64,000 bases of DNA from Kineococcus endophyticus (GCF_040796495.1 NZ_JBFNQN010000008.1:62001-126000), one strand, 5' to 3'; positions 41,065 to 50,421 are shown, counted from the stretch's first letter. Program-made: numbers and translations. Notes: generated from the letters alone by a model not told the origin.

Positions 41065-41154
41065 ATGGACGAGAACACCACCGACGCCCGCGTCATCGAC
41101 GTCCGCGAGAGCGAGCTGACCACGGTCGCGAACCCGCGCCGCACCCAGCTCTGA
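41065..41154 (+). CDS. Unrecognised 29-residue peptide with strong translation signals
   Basis: A short ORF (ATG 41065 to TGA 41152-41154) encodes an acidic-then-basic peptide ending ANPRRTQL. Support: a textbook ACAGGAGGT ribosome binding site 6 nt before ATG, G/C-ending codons, -10-like sequences upstream and a 16-bp terminator hairpin 18 nt after the stop. It has no Cys, no TM helix and no signal peptide. The leader contains GTACAGG and CACAGGAGG, both close to CsrA target motifs, and csrA lies 2.4 kb upstream. I do not recognise it; it could be a regulatory peptide, a RiPP-like precursor or a small binding protein. Confidence 0.55.
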   Translation: MDENTTDARVIDVRESELTTVANPRRTQL

Positions 41155-41171
41155 GGCGCTCGCGCCGAGGT

Positions 41172-41208
41172 CAGCAGGCCGGTCCCCGTCCCGGGGGCCG
41201 GCCTGCTG
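41172..41208. terminator. Bidirectional terminator between small ORF and App1 gene
   Basis: A 16-bp stem with one G-T pair (41172-41187 with 41193-41208) between two convergent genes. Confidence 0.75.
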
Positions 41209-41236
41209 CGTTCCCGGGCGGTGCCGTCCCCCGAGG

Positions 41237-42475
41237 TCAGGGGCGGTCGAGGATCCCCGCGCGGTACCAGTGGTGCCACAGCTCGTACCCGCTGTCGCCG
41301 GTCACCCACGGCACCGGGGAGTCCTCCGGTGTCGCCGCCGGGGCCAGCGGGTGCCCACCGGCCAGCAGCTGCTCGGCGGGGGTGAGCCGCCGGATCCCGA
41401 CCCCGGCGACCCGTTCGGGGGCGGCGGAGAGGAACTCGGCGTAGGTCGAGGGGTCGTGCTGGCCGTCGTCGCCGACCAGGAGCCACCGCACCTGCGGCAG
41501 CTCGCGGGCGAGCCGGGCCAGGGACTCGCGCTTGTGGGCGGTGCCGTCGCGGAACCACCCGGTGTTCGTCGGTCCCCAGTCCGTCAGCAGCATCGGCCCG
41601 GCCGGGTAGCCGAACCTGTGCAGGAACCGGCCCAGCGTCGGGGCGACGTTCCACGCACCGGTCGAGAGGTACACGACCGGCCCGCCGGGGTTCTCCGCGA
41701 CGACCTGCCGGTACAGCTCGGCCATGCCGTTGACCGGCACCCGCGCGCGCTCGTCCAGGACGAAGGAGTTCCACGCCGCCACGAGCGGACGCGGCAGCCG
41801 GGTCACGACGACGGTGTCGTCGATGTCGGACAGCAGCCCCACGACCGGGTCCGGACCCACGACGACGACCTCGGCGGTCCCGCTGTGCCGCAACGCGTTC
41901 TGCGGGGGAAGTTCCGCGCCGCCCTCGGTGTCGTCCTCGACCAGCTCCACGTCGGGCGGCAGCAGGTCGCGCGGGTCCGCGGAGTCCGGGCCCACGGTCA
42001 GGACGACCTCGTGCCGGCCCGGGGGCAGGTCCACCTCGACGCGTTCGTCGAGGTACCCCTCGCGGTTGGTGCGCAGCACCCGCTCGTGCCCGCCGATGCG
42101 GACCGTCACCTGGGCCCCGGCGACCGGGACGGTGAGGAAGTTGCGCCAGCCCCGCACGCTGCGGACGCCGTCGCGGCCGGTCTCCTCGGCGGTGTCCTCC
42201 CGGCCCAGCAGGACCCGGCCGAAGACGCGCACCCAGCCGGGGCCGCCGTAGCCGGGGTAGGCCAGCGCGCGTGCGTGGTACCCGCGGCGGCGCAGCCGGG
42301 AGCCCACGAGCCCCTTGACGGCGTCCTCCACGCGCGCGGCGCGGTGCAGCGAGTGCTCCCCGGGCCGGGGGGTGAGGTCCCCGCGCAGCTCCTCGAGGTC
42401 GCGGCGCGCCTCCTCCACGCGACGCGCCGCCCGGGCGCGCCGCTGCCCGCGGGTCAGAGCCGGCCCCTTGATCAC
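41237..42475 (-). CDS. App1-type (DUF2183) phosphatidate phosphatase-like protein
   Basis: HAD-like phosphatase, in yeast App1 acting on phosphatidic acid. The 412-residue protein has an Arg-rich helical N-terminus, a beta-rich middle region (about 110-160), and the catalytic motif LLSDIDDTVVVT (DxDxT at 217-221). A later VYLSTGAWNVAPTLGRFL segment and WLLVGDDGQHDPSTYAEF (motif IV-like Asp) follow. The substrate is unproven. GTG 42475 was chosen because TAGGGT lies 7 nt upstream, which implies a leaderless mRNA. That -10 box includes the TAG stop codon of oleD. Confidence 0.85.
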   Translation of the reverse strand: MIKGPALTRGQRRARAARRVEEARRDLEELRGDLTPRPGEHSLHRAARVEDAVKGLVGSRLRRRGYHARALAYPGYGGPGWVRVFGRVLLGREDTAEETGRDGVRSVRGWRNFLTVPVAGAQVTVRIGGHERVLRTNREGYLDERVEVDLPPGRHEVVLTVGPDSADPRDLLPPDVELVEDDTEGGAELPPQNALRHSGTAEVVVVGPDPVVGLLSDIDDTVVVTRLPRPLVAAWNSFVLDERARVPVNGMAELYRQVVAENPGGPVVYLSTGAWNVAPTLGRFLHRFGYPAGPMLLTDWGPTNTGWFRDGTAHKRESLARLARELPQVRWLLVGDDGQHDPSTYAEFLSAAPERVAGVGIRRLTPAEQLLAGGHPLAPAATPEDSPVPWVTGDSGYELWHHWYRAGILDRP

Positions 42476-42482
42476 GGAACCG

Positions 42483-42488
42483 ACCCTA
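42483..42488 (-). promoter_or_regulatory. -10 box of the App1 gene, overlapping the oleD stop codon
   Basis: TAGGGT on the minus strand, 7 nt before GTG 42475. Its TAG (42486-42488) is the oleD stop codon. The geometry predicts a leaderless mRNA. Confidence 0.45.
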
Positions 42489-43460
42489 ACGGGACCCGAA
42501 CCCACCGGCGAGGCGGTCGAAGCCCTCGTCCAGCGGCACCCTCGGCGACCAGCCCAGCCGCTGCCGCGTGCGGGCGATGTCGAACCAGTGCGCCGTGGAC
42601 AGCTGCTCGGCCAGGAACCGCGTCATGGGCGGCTCGTCGGGCAGCCCGAACCGCGTCCACACGCGCTCCACGACGCTGCCGGCGGCCTTCGCCACCGCCG
42701 ACGGGACCCGCCGCGTCGGCGCGGGCACACCGGCGGCGGCGCAGATGCGGCCGAACACCTCGGCGACCGTGCGCGGTTCGCCGTTGGTCACGACGAACGC
42801 CTCGCCGTGCACGCCGTCGTCGGTGCAGCGGTCCAGGGCCGCCACGAGGGCGTCCACGGCGTTGTCGACGTACGTGGTGTCGATGAGCGCGGTCCCGTCG
42901 TCGAGCAGCGGCAGCCGTCCGGCGCGCGCGCGGTCGGCGATGCGCTGCACGAGCTGGGTGTCGCCGGGGCCGAGCACGATGTGGGGCCGCACGGCGCACA
43001 CGGCGAACGCGGGGGAGTCCGCGGCCAGGGCCATCAGCTCGGCCTGCGCCTTCGTCCGCGCGTACGAGCCGTGCGCGGCCCCCGGGTCGGCCGGGGTGGT
43101 CCCGACGCCGACGAGCGCGGACCCGGCGTGCGCCACGGAGGGGGAGGACACCATGACGAACCGGGACACCCCCGCGGCGCGGGCCGCGGTGAGCAGGTTC
43201 GCGGTGCCGTCGACGTTGGTGGCGACGTACTCCGGGTGCGGGCCCGTCACCGAGACCTTCGCGGCGAGGTGGACGACGGCCTCGACCCCGTCGACGGCGC
43301 GTGCGCAGGCGGCCGGGTCGGTGACCGAGCCGAGGACCTCGGCGAACCCGGCCCCGGCGGTGCGCCGCTGCAGGACGCACACGTCGTCGCCTCGCGCGGC
43401 CAGGGCCCGCGCGGTCTCGCGGCCCAGCATCCCGCTGGCACCCGTCACGAGGACCTTCAC
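42486..43460 (-). CDS. oleD: OleD: NAD(P)-dependent beta-ketoacid reductase of olefin synthesis
   Basis: Reduces the long-chain 2-alkyl-3-keto acid made by OleA to the 3-hydroxy acid. The 324-residue short-chain dehydrogenase/epimerase-type protein has the cofactor motif TGASGMLG (6-13) and catalytic Tyr133-Lys137 in SYARTK. It has the family's C-terminal substrate domain. GTG 43460 overlaps the oleBC stop by 4 bp. Context next to oleA and oleBC gives the specific call; alone it would be only an extended SDR. Confidence 0.88.
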   Translation of the reverse strand: MKVLVTGASGMLGRETARALAARGDDVCVLQRRTAGAGFAEVLGSVTDPAACARAVDGVEAVVHLAAKVSVTGPHPEYVATNVDGTANLLTAARAAGVSRFVMVSSPSVAHAGSALVGVGTTPADPGAAHGSYARTKAQAELMALAADSPAFAVCAVRPHIVLGPGDTQLVQRIADRARAGRLPLLDDGTALIDTTYVDNAVDALVAALDRCTDDGVHGEAFVVTNGEPRTVAEVFGRICAAAGVPAPTRRVPSAVAKAAGSVVERVWTRFGLPDEPPMTRFLAEQLSTAHWFDIARTRQRLGWSPRVPLDEGFDRLAGGFGSR

Positions 43461-46162
43461 GCCAGTGCTCCCGCCCGCTCGCCCGCCAGGACCCGCTCGG
43501 CCCACGACGACACCTTCGCCCGGTCGATCTTGGAGTTGTGCCGCACGTCCGTCGGCAGGGCCGGGACGAGCAGCACGGCCACGAGGTTGCGCCCCGTGAC
43601 CTCCCGGACCGCCTGCGACAGGACCGGATCGGCCACGGTGGTGCGCTTCACGCCCGGCACCACCGCGGCGTCGGGTTCGGCCACGACGACGAGCTGGCGC
43701 GCCGCGCGCGGCCCGACGCCGACGAGCGCGGCCCGCGCGATCCCGGCGACGGTCTCGGCCCGCTGCTCCACCCCGACGGGGGTGACGACCTCGTCGGCCG
43801 TGGTGACGACGTGCGCGAGGCGCCCCTCGATCCACACCCGCCCGCGCTCGTCGAGGTGCCCCACGTCCCCCGTGCGGTGCCAGCGGCCCGCCCGCACGGA
43901 CCCCAGCAGGGTCGGGGAGGGCCGCACGTCCACGGACGCGGCCTGCGTGGCCCACAGCTGGTCGTAGCGCTCCTTGACGTGCTCGCCGCCGCCGACGACC
44001 TCCCCGACGACCCCTGGTGTCGTCACCAGGTCGGTGCCGGCGCGCCCGTCGGCGTCCAGCGGCGCGACGGCCACGGTGACGCCCTGGACGGGCCGGCCCA
44101 CGCAGATGCCCTCTCCCGCACCGGCGTCGAGGATGTCCGACAGGCCCACGTCGGTCGCCGGCAGCACCTCCGTCGCCCCGTAGGGGGTCCGGGGGTCGGC
44201 CAACGGCATGAGCTCGCGCACCCGCTGCAGCAGCGGGGTCGGCACCGGCGCCCCGGCCGAGAGCAGCGTCCGCACCCGCGCCAGCGCCGCGCGCTGCGAC
44301 GTCGTGAGGTCGCCGGCGGTGGCCAGCACGTTGACGACGGCGGCGGGGGACAGGAACGCCGACGTCGCCCCGGCCGCCTCGACGGCGTCGGCCAGGGCCG
44401 CGGCGCTCAGCGTCGCGGGCTTGGTGACGTCCATCGCCGGGACGACGCACGTCGCGCCGAGGGCCGGCCCGAACAGCGCGAACGGCGCGAACGCCGACAC
44501 CAGCGGCTGCCCGGGCCCGATCCGGATGACCGACCCCATCGCCCGCGCCAGCTGCGAGAGCTGGCCGTGGGTGTAGACGACCCCCTTGGCCGGTCCCGTC
44601 GACCCCGACGTGAACAGCACCGCCGCCTCGGCGTCGGCGTCCGGCTCGGCCGGCAGCTCGAACCCGGCCGCCAGGCGCGCGGCCCCGGCCCGCGCCACGT
44701 CGGCCAGGTCCCCGACCGACACCCGCCGGCCCGGCCAGCGCAGCACCCGCGCGGCCAGCAGCGCCTTCGGCACCCCGACGACCCAGTCGACCCCCGCACC
44801 CCTCACCGCACGGGACAGGCCGCGCACGCCCAGGCCGGCGTCCGCGACGACAGCGACCGCGCCGATCCGCAGCAGCGCGTACAGCGCCGCCGTCAGGTCC
44901 GCCCCGGGCGGCACGAGGAGGGAGACCCGTTGTCCCGGTTGCACTCCCTGCAGCACGAAGCCGGCCGCGAGCTCGCGCGTGCGGCGGTCCAGCTCGGCCC
45001 ACGAGGTGGTCCTCGGCGCGCTCTTCGGGGTGGTCCCGCTGCCGCGCCCGGTGGGCATCTCCACCACCGCGGGCGTCCCCGCCACCTGCGGGTCGCCGCC
45101 ACGCTCACCCAGCGCCGCCCACAACCGCGGCGACCCCGCCTCGGGCGACCCCTGGGCTGCCTCGGGCGCCGGGGTCGGGTGCAGCACCCGCTCGTCCAGC
45201 CAGCGCAGGACGACGTCGGCGAACGCCGGGTCCTCCGGCACCAGGTGCGAGGCGTGGGCGAAGCGGTGCACGTCCGCGTGCGGCACCCGCGCGCGCCAGT
45301 CCCGCAGGAACCACTCGCCGAACACCGGGTCCCGCGGACCCCACGCCACGAGCGCCGGGACCCCGGCCGCCGCCAGCCGGCCCACGCCCTGCGTCACCTC
45401 GTCCAGCGCGGCCCGGCTGGGGTGCCCGGACCCGACCGGGACGTCGGCGACGAACGCGTCGATCCCGGCCCGCTCACCCGCCGACCCGTAGGGGGAGCGG
45501 TACGCCGCCTTGACCGCCCCCGGCAGCGCCGGACGCGGCAGGGCCAGCGTCGTGCGCAGGAACGCGTCCGAGCGGGACGTCACCAGCGACCGCACCCCCG
45601 GCGCCAGCACCGCCGACAGCACCCCCGGCGCCCCCGCGTCCGCGGGCCAGCTCGCCGCGGTGTTCGCCACGACCAGACCCGCCAGCCGGATCCGCGACCC
45701 ACCACCGTGCCGGCCCTCGCGCCGTCCCAGCTGCGCCGCCGCCCAGCCCGAGGCGACGATCCCGCCCCAGTCCTGACCGACCGCCACCACCGGACCCGAC
45801 AGCTCCAGCGCGTCGACCAGCCCCGCCAGGTCCTGCACCCGCTCACCCAGGCGCCGCACCGCGCCCGTGCGCTCGGAGAAGCCCATCTCCAGCTGGTCCA
45901 CGGCCACGACCCGCCACCCCAGCTGCACCGCCGAGGCCGCCGACGCCAGACCCCGCCACAGGTACGACCACGTCGGGTTGCCGTGCACGCACAGCAACGT
46001 CCCGATCGCCTCCCCCTCGGGGGCGGTGTCCAGCACGTGCCACGTGCGGACCGCTCCGGAGTGGTCCACCGCGTCCACCAACCGCGACCACCGCGGGTCC
46101 CACCCCGGCAGGTCCGGGGCCGGCGTCACCGCGGGCAGAACAGCGAGACGCCGTCCGCTCAC
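43457..46162 (-). CDS. oleBC: OleBC fusion: beta-lactone decarboxylase plus beta-lactone synthetase
   Basis: Bifunctional olefin enzyme. OleC (C-terminal) uses ATP to close the 3-hydroxy acid to a beta-lactone; OleB (N-terminal) removes CO2 to give the cis-olefin. Of 901 residues, about 1-325 form an alpha/beta-hydrolase of the haloalkane dehalogenase type with nucleophile D131 (GQDWGG) and His306 (HASHLVPED). Residues about 375-901 form an AMP-dependent ligase with LFTSGSTGPAKG (516-527), YGATEVLP and HRTGDVGHLDERGRVW. The Pro/Ala linker is at about 328-375. The fusion is the known actinobacterial form. GTG 46162 overlaps the oleA stop by 4 bp. Confidence 0.93.
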   Translation of the reverse strand: MSGRRLAVLPAVTPAPDLPGWDPRWSRLVDAVDHSGAVRTWHVLDTAPEGEAIGTLLCVHGNPTWSYLWRGLASAASAVQLGWRVVAVDQLEMGFSERTGAVRRLGERVQDLAGLVDALELSGPVVAVGQDWGGIVASGWAAAQLGRREGRHGGGSRIRLAGLVVANTAASWPADAGAPGVLSAVLAPGVRSLVTSRSDAFLRTTLALPRPALPGAVKAAYRSPYGSAGERAGIDAFVADVPVGSGHPSRAALDEVTQGVGRLAAAGVPALVAWGPRDPVFGEWFLRDWRARVPHADVHRFAHASHLVPEDPAFADVVLRWLDERVLHPTPAPEAAQGSPEAGSPRLWAALGERGGDPQVAGTPAVVEMPTGRGSGTTPKSAPRTTSWAELDRRTRELAAGFVLQGVQPGQRVSLLVPPGADLTAALYALLRIGAVAVVADAGLGVRGLSRAVRGAGVDWVVGVPKALLAARVLRWPGRRVSVGDLADVARAGAARLAAGFELPAEPDADAEAAVLFTSGSTGPAKGVVYTHGQLSQLARAMGSVIRIGPGQPLVSAFAPFALFGPALGATCVVPAMDVTKPATLSAAALADAVEAAGATSAFLSPAAVVNVLATAGDLTTSQRAALARVRTLLSAGAPVPTPLLQRVRELMPLADPRTPYGATEVLPATDVGLSDILDAGAGEGICVGRPVQGVTVAVAPLDADGRAGTDLVTTPGVVGEVVGGGEHVKERYDQLWATQAASVDVRPSPTLLGSVRAGRWHRTGDVGHLDERGRVWIEGRLAHVVTTADEVVTPVGVEQRAETVAGIARAALVGVGPRAARQLVVVAEPDAAVVPGVKRTTVADPVLSQAVREVTGRNLVAVLLVPALPTDVRHNSKIDRAKVSSWAERVLAGERAGALA

Positions 46163-47235
46163 CACGCCAGCTCGAGCATCGCCGTGTTCAGCCCCGACCC
46201 CACGCCCATCGCGATGACCTTGTCCCCGGCGGAGAACTCCGGCGCCGAGGCCGCCAGCGTCATCGGCAGCGAGATCGGCCCCACGTTGCCCCACGTCGGG
46301 AACGTCATCGGCACCTTCGCCGGGTCCACCCCGATCCGCTCGATCAGCGTCTCGGTGTGCACGCGGGAGATCTGGTGGATGACGAACTTCTTCGCGTCCC
46401 GCCACCCCCACAGCGCGTCCCCGGCCTCGAAGGCGTCCGAGACGATCTCGATGCCCTCGGTCAGCATCAGCTTGGCGTCCGTGCGCATGTGGTTCATGTC
46501 CCCGATGCACAGCTCGTGGTGCGCCGTGCCCGCCCGCGAGACGCCCCCGACGATGCGGTGACCCTCCGGGTGCTCGTCCGCGCGGCCGATGACCGCCGCC
46601 GCCGCACCGCAGCCCAGCGTCATCGTCGCGAACTCGTTGAGGAAGTCCTTGCGGGTGATGCCGTCGCGCTGCAACCGGGAGACCGTGCCCTCGTGCATCG
46701 AGCGGACGTCCTCCGCGCCCAGCACCACCGCGTACCGGATCATGCCCGCGTCGATCATCGCCGAGGCGACCTGCACCCCGTTCACCCACGCCAGGCACGC
46801 GTTGGCGATGTCGAAGTTCAGCGCCGACGTCGGCAGGTCCATCCCGTGGTGCACGCTCGTGGCCACGGCCGGCTCCAGGTGCGGCCGCGTCACCGTCGTG
46901 GAGATGACCATCCCCACCTCCGAGGCGTCCACCCCGGCCTCCGACAGCGCCTTCGCCCCGCACTCCGCCGCCACGTCCGACGCGCGCTGACCCGGCGCCC
47001 ACCAGCGGCGCTCCTGCACCCCGGCCACCTTCTCCAGCAGGCCCGGCCGCAATCGCAGCCGCTCCAGCGTCGGCGCCAGGACCTCGTCGAAGTACGACGA
47101 CGGGACCACCGTCGGCGCCTCCACGTGCGAGATCGACAGCAACGCCGCGTTCGCCGGCGCGAACGTCGAGTTCCCCTGGAAGGGAGACCCCACGCTGTGC
47201 GCGGGGGCAGCCTCGGTGCTGGAAGGGTCGAACAA
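46159..47235 (-). CDS. oleA: OleA: thiolase-fold acyl-CoA condensing enzyme
   Basis: Condenses two fatty acyl-CoAs head-to-head to a 2-alkyl-3-keto acid, the first step of long-chain olefin synthesis. The 358-residue FabH-like protein has the active Cys at about 147 (NACLAWVNG), the OleA-typical Glu in TRPHLEPAV (about 121), and the NxGxxS-type Asn near the C-terminus (WGNVGPISLPM). The start codon is TTG 47235 with GGGGAAG about 3-5 nt upstream; no ATG or GTG fits better. It heads the coupled oleA-oleBC-oleD unit. Confidence 0.92.
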   Translation of the reverse strand: MFDPSSTEAAPAHSVGSPFQGNSTFAPANAALLSISHVEAPTVVPSSYFDEVLAPTLERLRLRPGLLEKVAGVQERRWWAPGQRASDVAAECGAKALSEAGVDASEVGMVISTTVTRPHLEPAVATSVHHGMDLPTSALNFDIANACLAWVNGVQVASAMIDAGMIRYAVVLGAEDVRSMHEGTVSRLQRDGITRKDFLNEFATMTLGCGAAAAVIGRADEHPEGHRIVGGVSRAGTAHHELCIGDMNHMRTDAKLMLTEGIEIVSDAFEAGDALWGWRDAKKFVIHQISRVHTETLIERIGVDPAKVPMTFPTWGNVGPISLPMTLAASAPEFSAGDKVIAMGVGSGLNTAMLELAW

Positions 47236-47374
47236 GGGCTTCCCCGATCTGGTCGTCGGCCGCGCGGCGGTGGCTCACCGTACGAGGTCCGTCATGATCC
47301 ACCAAAGGAGCGGCAGGACCACCCGCGTGGCGGGAACTCAGGTTAACCGCCGGTGGACGACCCGCTCGCCCAGG
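47236..47374. other. Intergenic region upstream of oleA
   Basis: 139 bp between the transglutaminase gene stop and oleA. On the minus strand it contains TACGGT about 45 nt before the oleA start, a possible -10 box, and a GGTTAACC palindrome near 47341. No gene is seen. Confidence 0.35.
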
Positions 47375-49414
47375 TCACCCGCCGGACCCCGCCTGACCCG
47401 CCGTCGCGCGCCGCTCCCGCGCCAGCAGGACGGACGACGCCGACTCCAACGCTCGACGGGCCCCCTCCAGTTCCGCCCGCGGCGGCAGCGCCCGGGCGAA
47501 GCACGCCCGCTCCACCACCGCCAGCGCTCCCGCGACCTCCGCTCCGGCCTCCGCCCCGAGCGCCGGACCGACCCGCGCCCGCCAGTCCGACAACCCCTCG
47601 GCCGGACCGCGCCGCCACGGCTCCGGCACGGCCGCGTCGAACCGCTCCAGCGCCAGCAGCAACGCCGCCACCGCCGGGTCCCCCCGACGCACCGCCGGCC
47701 CGGCCACCACCGGCACCGACCGGCGCCGCGAGCGCCGCCGCACGACCACCACCCCGACCACCAGCAGCGCCACCAGCACGACCGCCACCAGGGCCCGCGC
47801 CCCCGCGTCCGCCAGCACCCGCTCCACCAGCCGCTGCACCTGCGCCCACAGCCGCTGCCACCAGCCCCGAGCCCCCGACCCGCCCGCGACCAGCGTCGCC
47901 CCGGCCGTCGGGTCCGAGGACACCCAGCCCGACCCCGGGACCCACACCTCCACCCACGCGTGCGCGTCCGCCGAGCGGAACACCCGCCCACCGCCCGACG
48001 GCTCACCGCCGGCGAACCCCGTCACCAACCGCGCCGGGAACCCCGCCGACCGCAGCAGCACCACCTCCGCGCTCGCGAACTGCTCGCAGAACCCGATCCG
48101 GTCCTCGAACAGGAACGCGTCCACCGCGTCCTCCCCGTCCGCCGGGACCGGCGCCTGCAGCGAGTACCGCGCCACCGAGCGCAGGTGCGCCGACACCGCC
48201 CGCGCCGCCGTCACCGGATCCCGCCCGTCCGCCAGCCGCACCCCCAGGTCCCGCACCCGCTGCGGCACCGAACCCGGCAGCTGCGTCCACCGCGCCACGT
48301 CCTTCGGCTGGTCCTCCGGCAGGCCGGCCGGTCGGCCTGCCTCACCGTCCGTCGTCTCCTCCACCGACGGCACCGCGCGCGAGAGCACCCGGTAGGGCGA
48401 CGACGCGTCCTGCAGCACCAGCCCCGAACCCCCGTCGAACACCCGCGACGACGTCCGCACCCCCACCGGCGACCCCGCACTCACCACCGCCGGGTACGGC
48501 GCCAGCGGCACGACGTCGTCCACCCGCTCCGGTCCCGACGCCCCCTCCTCCGGGGCCGCCTCGTACCCCGCCGCCCCCGACACCCAGCGCACCGGGTTCC
48601 CCGACGACGCCCACGTCCGACCGTCGTAGACGTCCAGCACCCCCGACCGCCACGACGAGGGCGAGTCCGCCGGCACCCGCAGCAGTTCCGTCGCCGGCAG
48701 CTCCCCACGCGCCGACAGGTCCAACGTCCCGCCCGCGTACGCCTCCGCCGACCGCACCGGCGCCTCCCCGGCCCCGGGGCCCCCACGGCCCAGACCGCGC
48801 AACGCGCCACCACCCGACGACGACGCCGGCACCAGCAGGAACAGCACCAGCGCCACCGTCGTCGCCACCGCCAGCGCGCCCGCGGCCCGCCGCAGCACCC
48901 GCCCGTCCACGGCGCGGTGCGGCACCGCGCACGCCAGCCCCGCCAGCACCGCACCCCACACCAACGCCACCGGCCCCACCAGCGCGTTCGACGGCGCCGT
49001 CCCCGCCGCCGCCACCGTCACCAGCACCGACAACCCCAGGACCGCCCGCACCGCACGCACCGACCGCGCCACCGCGAACTGCCGCACCGCCAGCGCCAGC
49101 GCCAGCACCGGCGACACCGCCGGCACCCCTGCGTCGGCCACCAGCCCCGGCAACGCCACGGCGCTCGCGAGCGCACCGACGGCCCCCAGCACCTGGTCCA
49201 GGACGGCGCTGCGGCCGCGCAGGAGCAGTGCAGCGACGACGGCGCCCGCGGCGCCGGCCAGGCCGAGGGCGGGCAGCGTGCCCGCGACGGTGAGCGCGAG
49301 GGCCGCGGCGACGACGGCGAGCGCGGTGCAGCGCAGGGCGGCCCGCGAGGGGGCGTGGGTGCCGAGCAGGTCCGGCGGGGCGGGTGCCTCGGCGGGGGCG
49401 GACGCGGGGGTCAC
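47375..49414 (-). CDS. TgpA-like membrane transglutaminase (DUF3488-transglutaminase core)
   Basis: The 679-residue protein has about eight TM helices in the N-terminal ~210 residues and an extracytoplasmic domain with a transglutaminase core. That core contains the catalytic Cys in RIGFCEQFASAEVVLLRSAGFPAR and His/Asp in SADAHAWVEVWVPGSGWVSSDPT. A further TM helix (about 560-580) and a C-terminal DUF4129-like tail follow. The substrate is unknown. GTG 49414 overlaps the DUF58 gene stop by 4 bp. MoxR-DUF58-transglutaminase is a recurring operon. Confidence 0.92.
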   Translation of the reverse strand: MTPASAPAEAPAPPDLLGTHAPSRAALRCTALAVVAAALALTVAGTLPALGLAGAAGAVVAALLLRGRSAVLDQVLGAVGALASAVALPGLVADAGVPAVSPVLALALAVRQFAVARSVRAVRAVLGLSVLVTVAAAGTAPSNALVGPVALVWGAVLAGLACAVPHRAVDGRVLRRAAGALAVATTVALVLFLLVPASSSGGGALRGLGRGGPGAGEAPVRSAEAYAGGTLDLSARGELPATELLRVPADSPSSWRSGVLDVYDGRTWASSGNPVRWVSGAAGYEAAPEEGASGPERVDDVVPLAPYPAVVSAGSPVGVRTSSRVFDGGSGLVLQDASSPYRVLSRAVPSVEETTDGEAGRPAGLPEDQPKDVARWTQLPGSVPQRVRDLGVRLADGRDPVTAARAVSAHLRSVARYSLQAPVPADGEDAVDAFLFEDRIGFCEQFASAEVVLLRSAGFPARLVTGFAGGEPSGGGRVFRSADAHAWVEVWVPGSGWVSSDPTAGATLVAGGSGARGWWQRLWAQVQRLVERVLADAGARALVAVVLVALLVVGVVVVRRRSRRRSVPVVAGPAVRRGDPAVAALLLALERFDAAVPEPWRRGPAEGLSDWRARVGPALGAEAGAEVAGALAVVERACFARALPPRAELEGARRALESASSVLLARERRATAGQAGSGG

Positions 49415-50421
49415 AGCGACCGCCACCCGCCGACGCCGGCCAGCAGGACCTCGCCGTCGCGCCCGGCCGCGTCGCGCGCGGCCTCGAGGGTCGAGCGCTG
49501 CTCGTGCGGCGACGGCTGCGCCACGGCCAGCGCGTCGAGCGCGTCGACGCCCTCCCGCGCGGTCCCGTCCGCCGCGAGGACGGCCGTGCGCCGACCGGAC
49601 CCGAGGTCGGCCAGGACGAGGGCCGCGGCCTGCCGCAGGACGGCCTCGAAGTCCTCCTCCGACGCCTCGCCGGGGCCGGGCAGCACGACGACGCGGAGCC
49701 CGACGGGCGGGGTGTCCCGCTCGACGACGACGAGCGTCGGACCGGCGGGTCCGGTGCCGCGGCGCGCGGAGGCCCGCCAGTGCACGGCCGAGGGAGCGTC
49801 GCCGCGGCGGAACGGCCGCACGCCCGCCTGGTCCTCCGCCCCGGCGCGCGGCGCGGGGACCGGCAGGGCCGGGAGGACCGCGGGCGCCGGGTGGACGTGG
49901 ACGGGCGCGGGCACGAACGCGCGCCGGCGCTGCAGGACGATCCCGAGGGCGTCCGCCCACTCCAGCACCACGTCCGCGGCCTCGCAGGCGCCCCGGGCGG
50001 ACGCCGCCCGCGGCACGCGCAGCGCGACGACCTGGCCCGGCTCGATCGCGGGGACACCGGTGTGGACGGGGGCCAGGACGTCACCGCCCAGGTGCAGCAC
50101 GAGGGGCGGGGAGGGCCGGTTCCCGGTGTTCCGGACCCGCACGACGTCCTCGACGACCCCACCCACGGCGACCCGGGACGGGCGCTGGACGGCGACCGTC
50201 AGAGCGTTGACGGTGGGTGCCGTCAGCGCCGCGAGCCCGAGCGCGGCCAGCAGCAGGCAGCCGACGAGGGCGAGCCAGCGGTTGCCGACGCCGAAGGACA
50301 GCACCAGCAGCGCCGGACCCGCCGTCACCAGGGCGATCCGCCGCCAGCGCACACCGGTCGGGGAGACCGGCGCGGTGACGAGACGCTCGTCGTCCGGCAG
50401 GTGGGGGAGTGCAGCGCTCAC
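49411..50421 (-). CDS. DUF58 domain protein
   Basis: The 336-residue protein has two N-terminal TM helices (about 30-70), an extracytoplasmic/linker beta domain and the DUF58 signature VRPFRRGDAPSAVHWRASARRG (about 212-233), followed by a VWA-like region. It is thought to be a partner of MoxR ATPases in assembling or activating membrane complexes. GTG 50421 overlaps the MoxR stop. Confidence 0.92.
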   Translation of the reverse strand: MSAALPHLPDDERLVTAPVSPTGVRWRRIALVTAGPALLVLSFGVGNRWLALVGCLLLAALGLAALTAPTVNALTVAVQRPSRVAVGGVVEDVVRVRNTGNRPSPPLVLHLGGDVLAPVHTGVPAIEPGQVVALRVPRAASARGACEAADVVLEWADALGIVLQRRRAFVPAPVHVHPAPAVLPALPVPAPRAGAEDQAGVRPFRRGDAPSAVHWRASARRGTGPAGPTLVVVERDTPPVGLRVVVLPGPGEASEEDFEAVLRQAAALVLADLGSGRRTAVLAADGTAREGVDALDALAVAQPSPHEQRSTLEAARDAAGRDGEVLLAGVGGWRSL

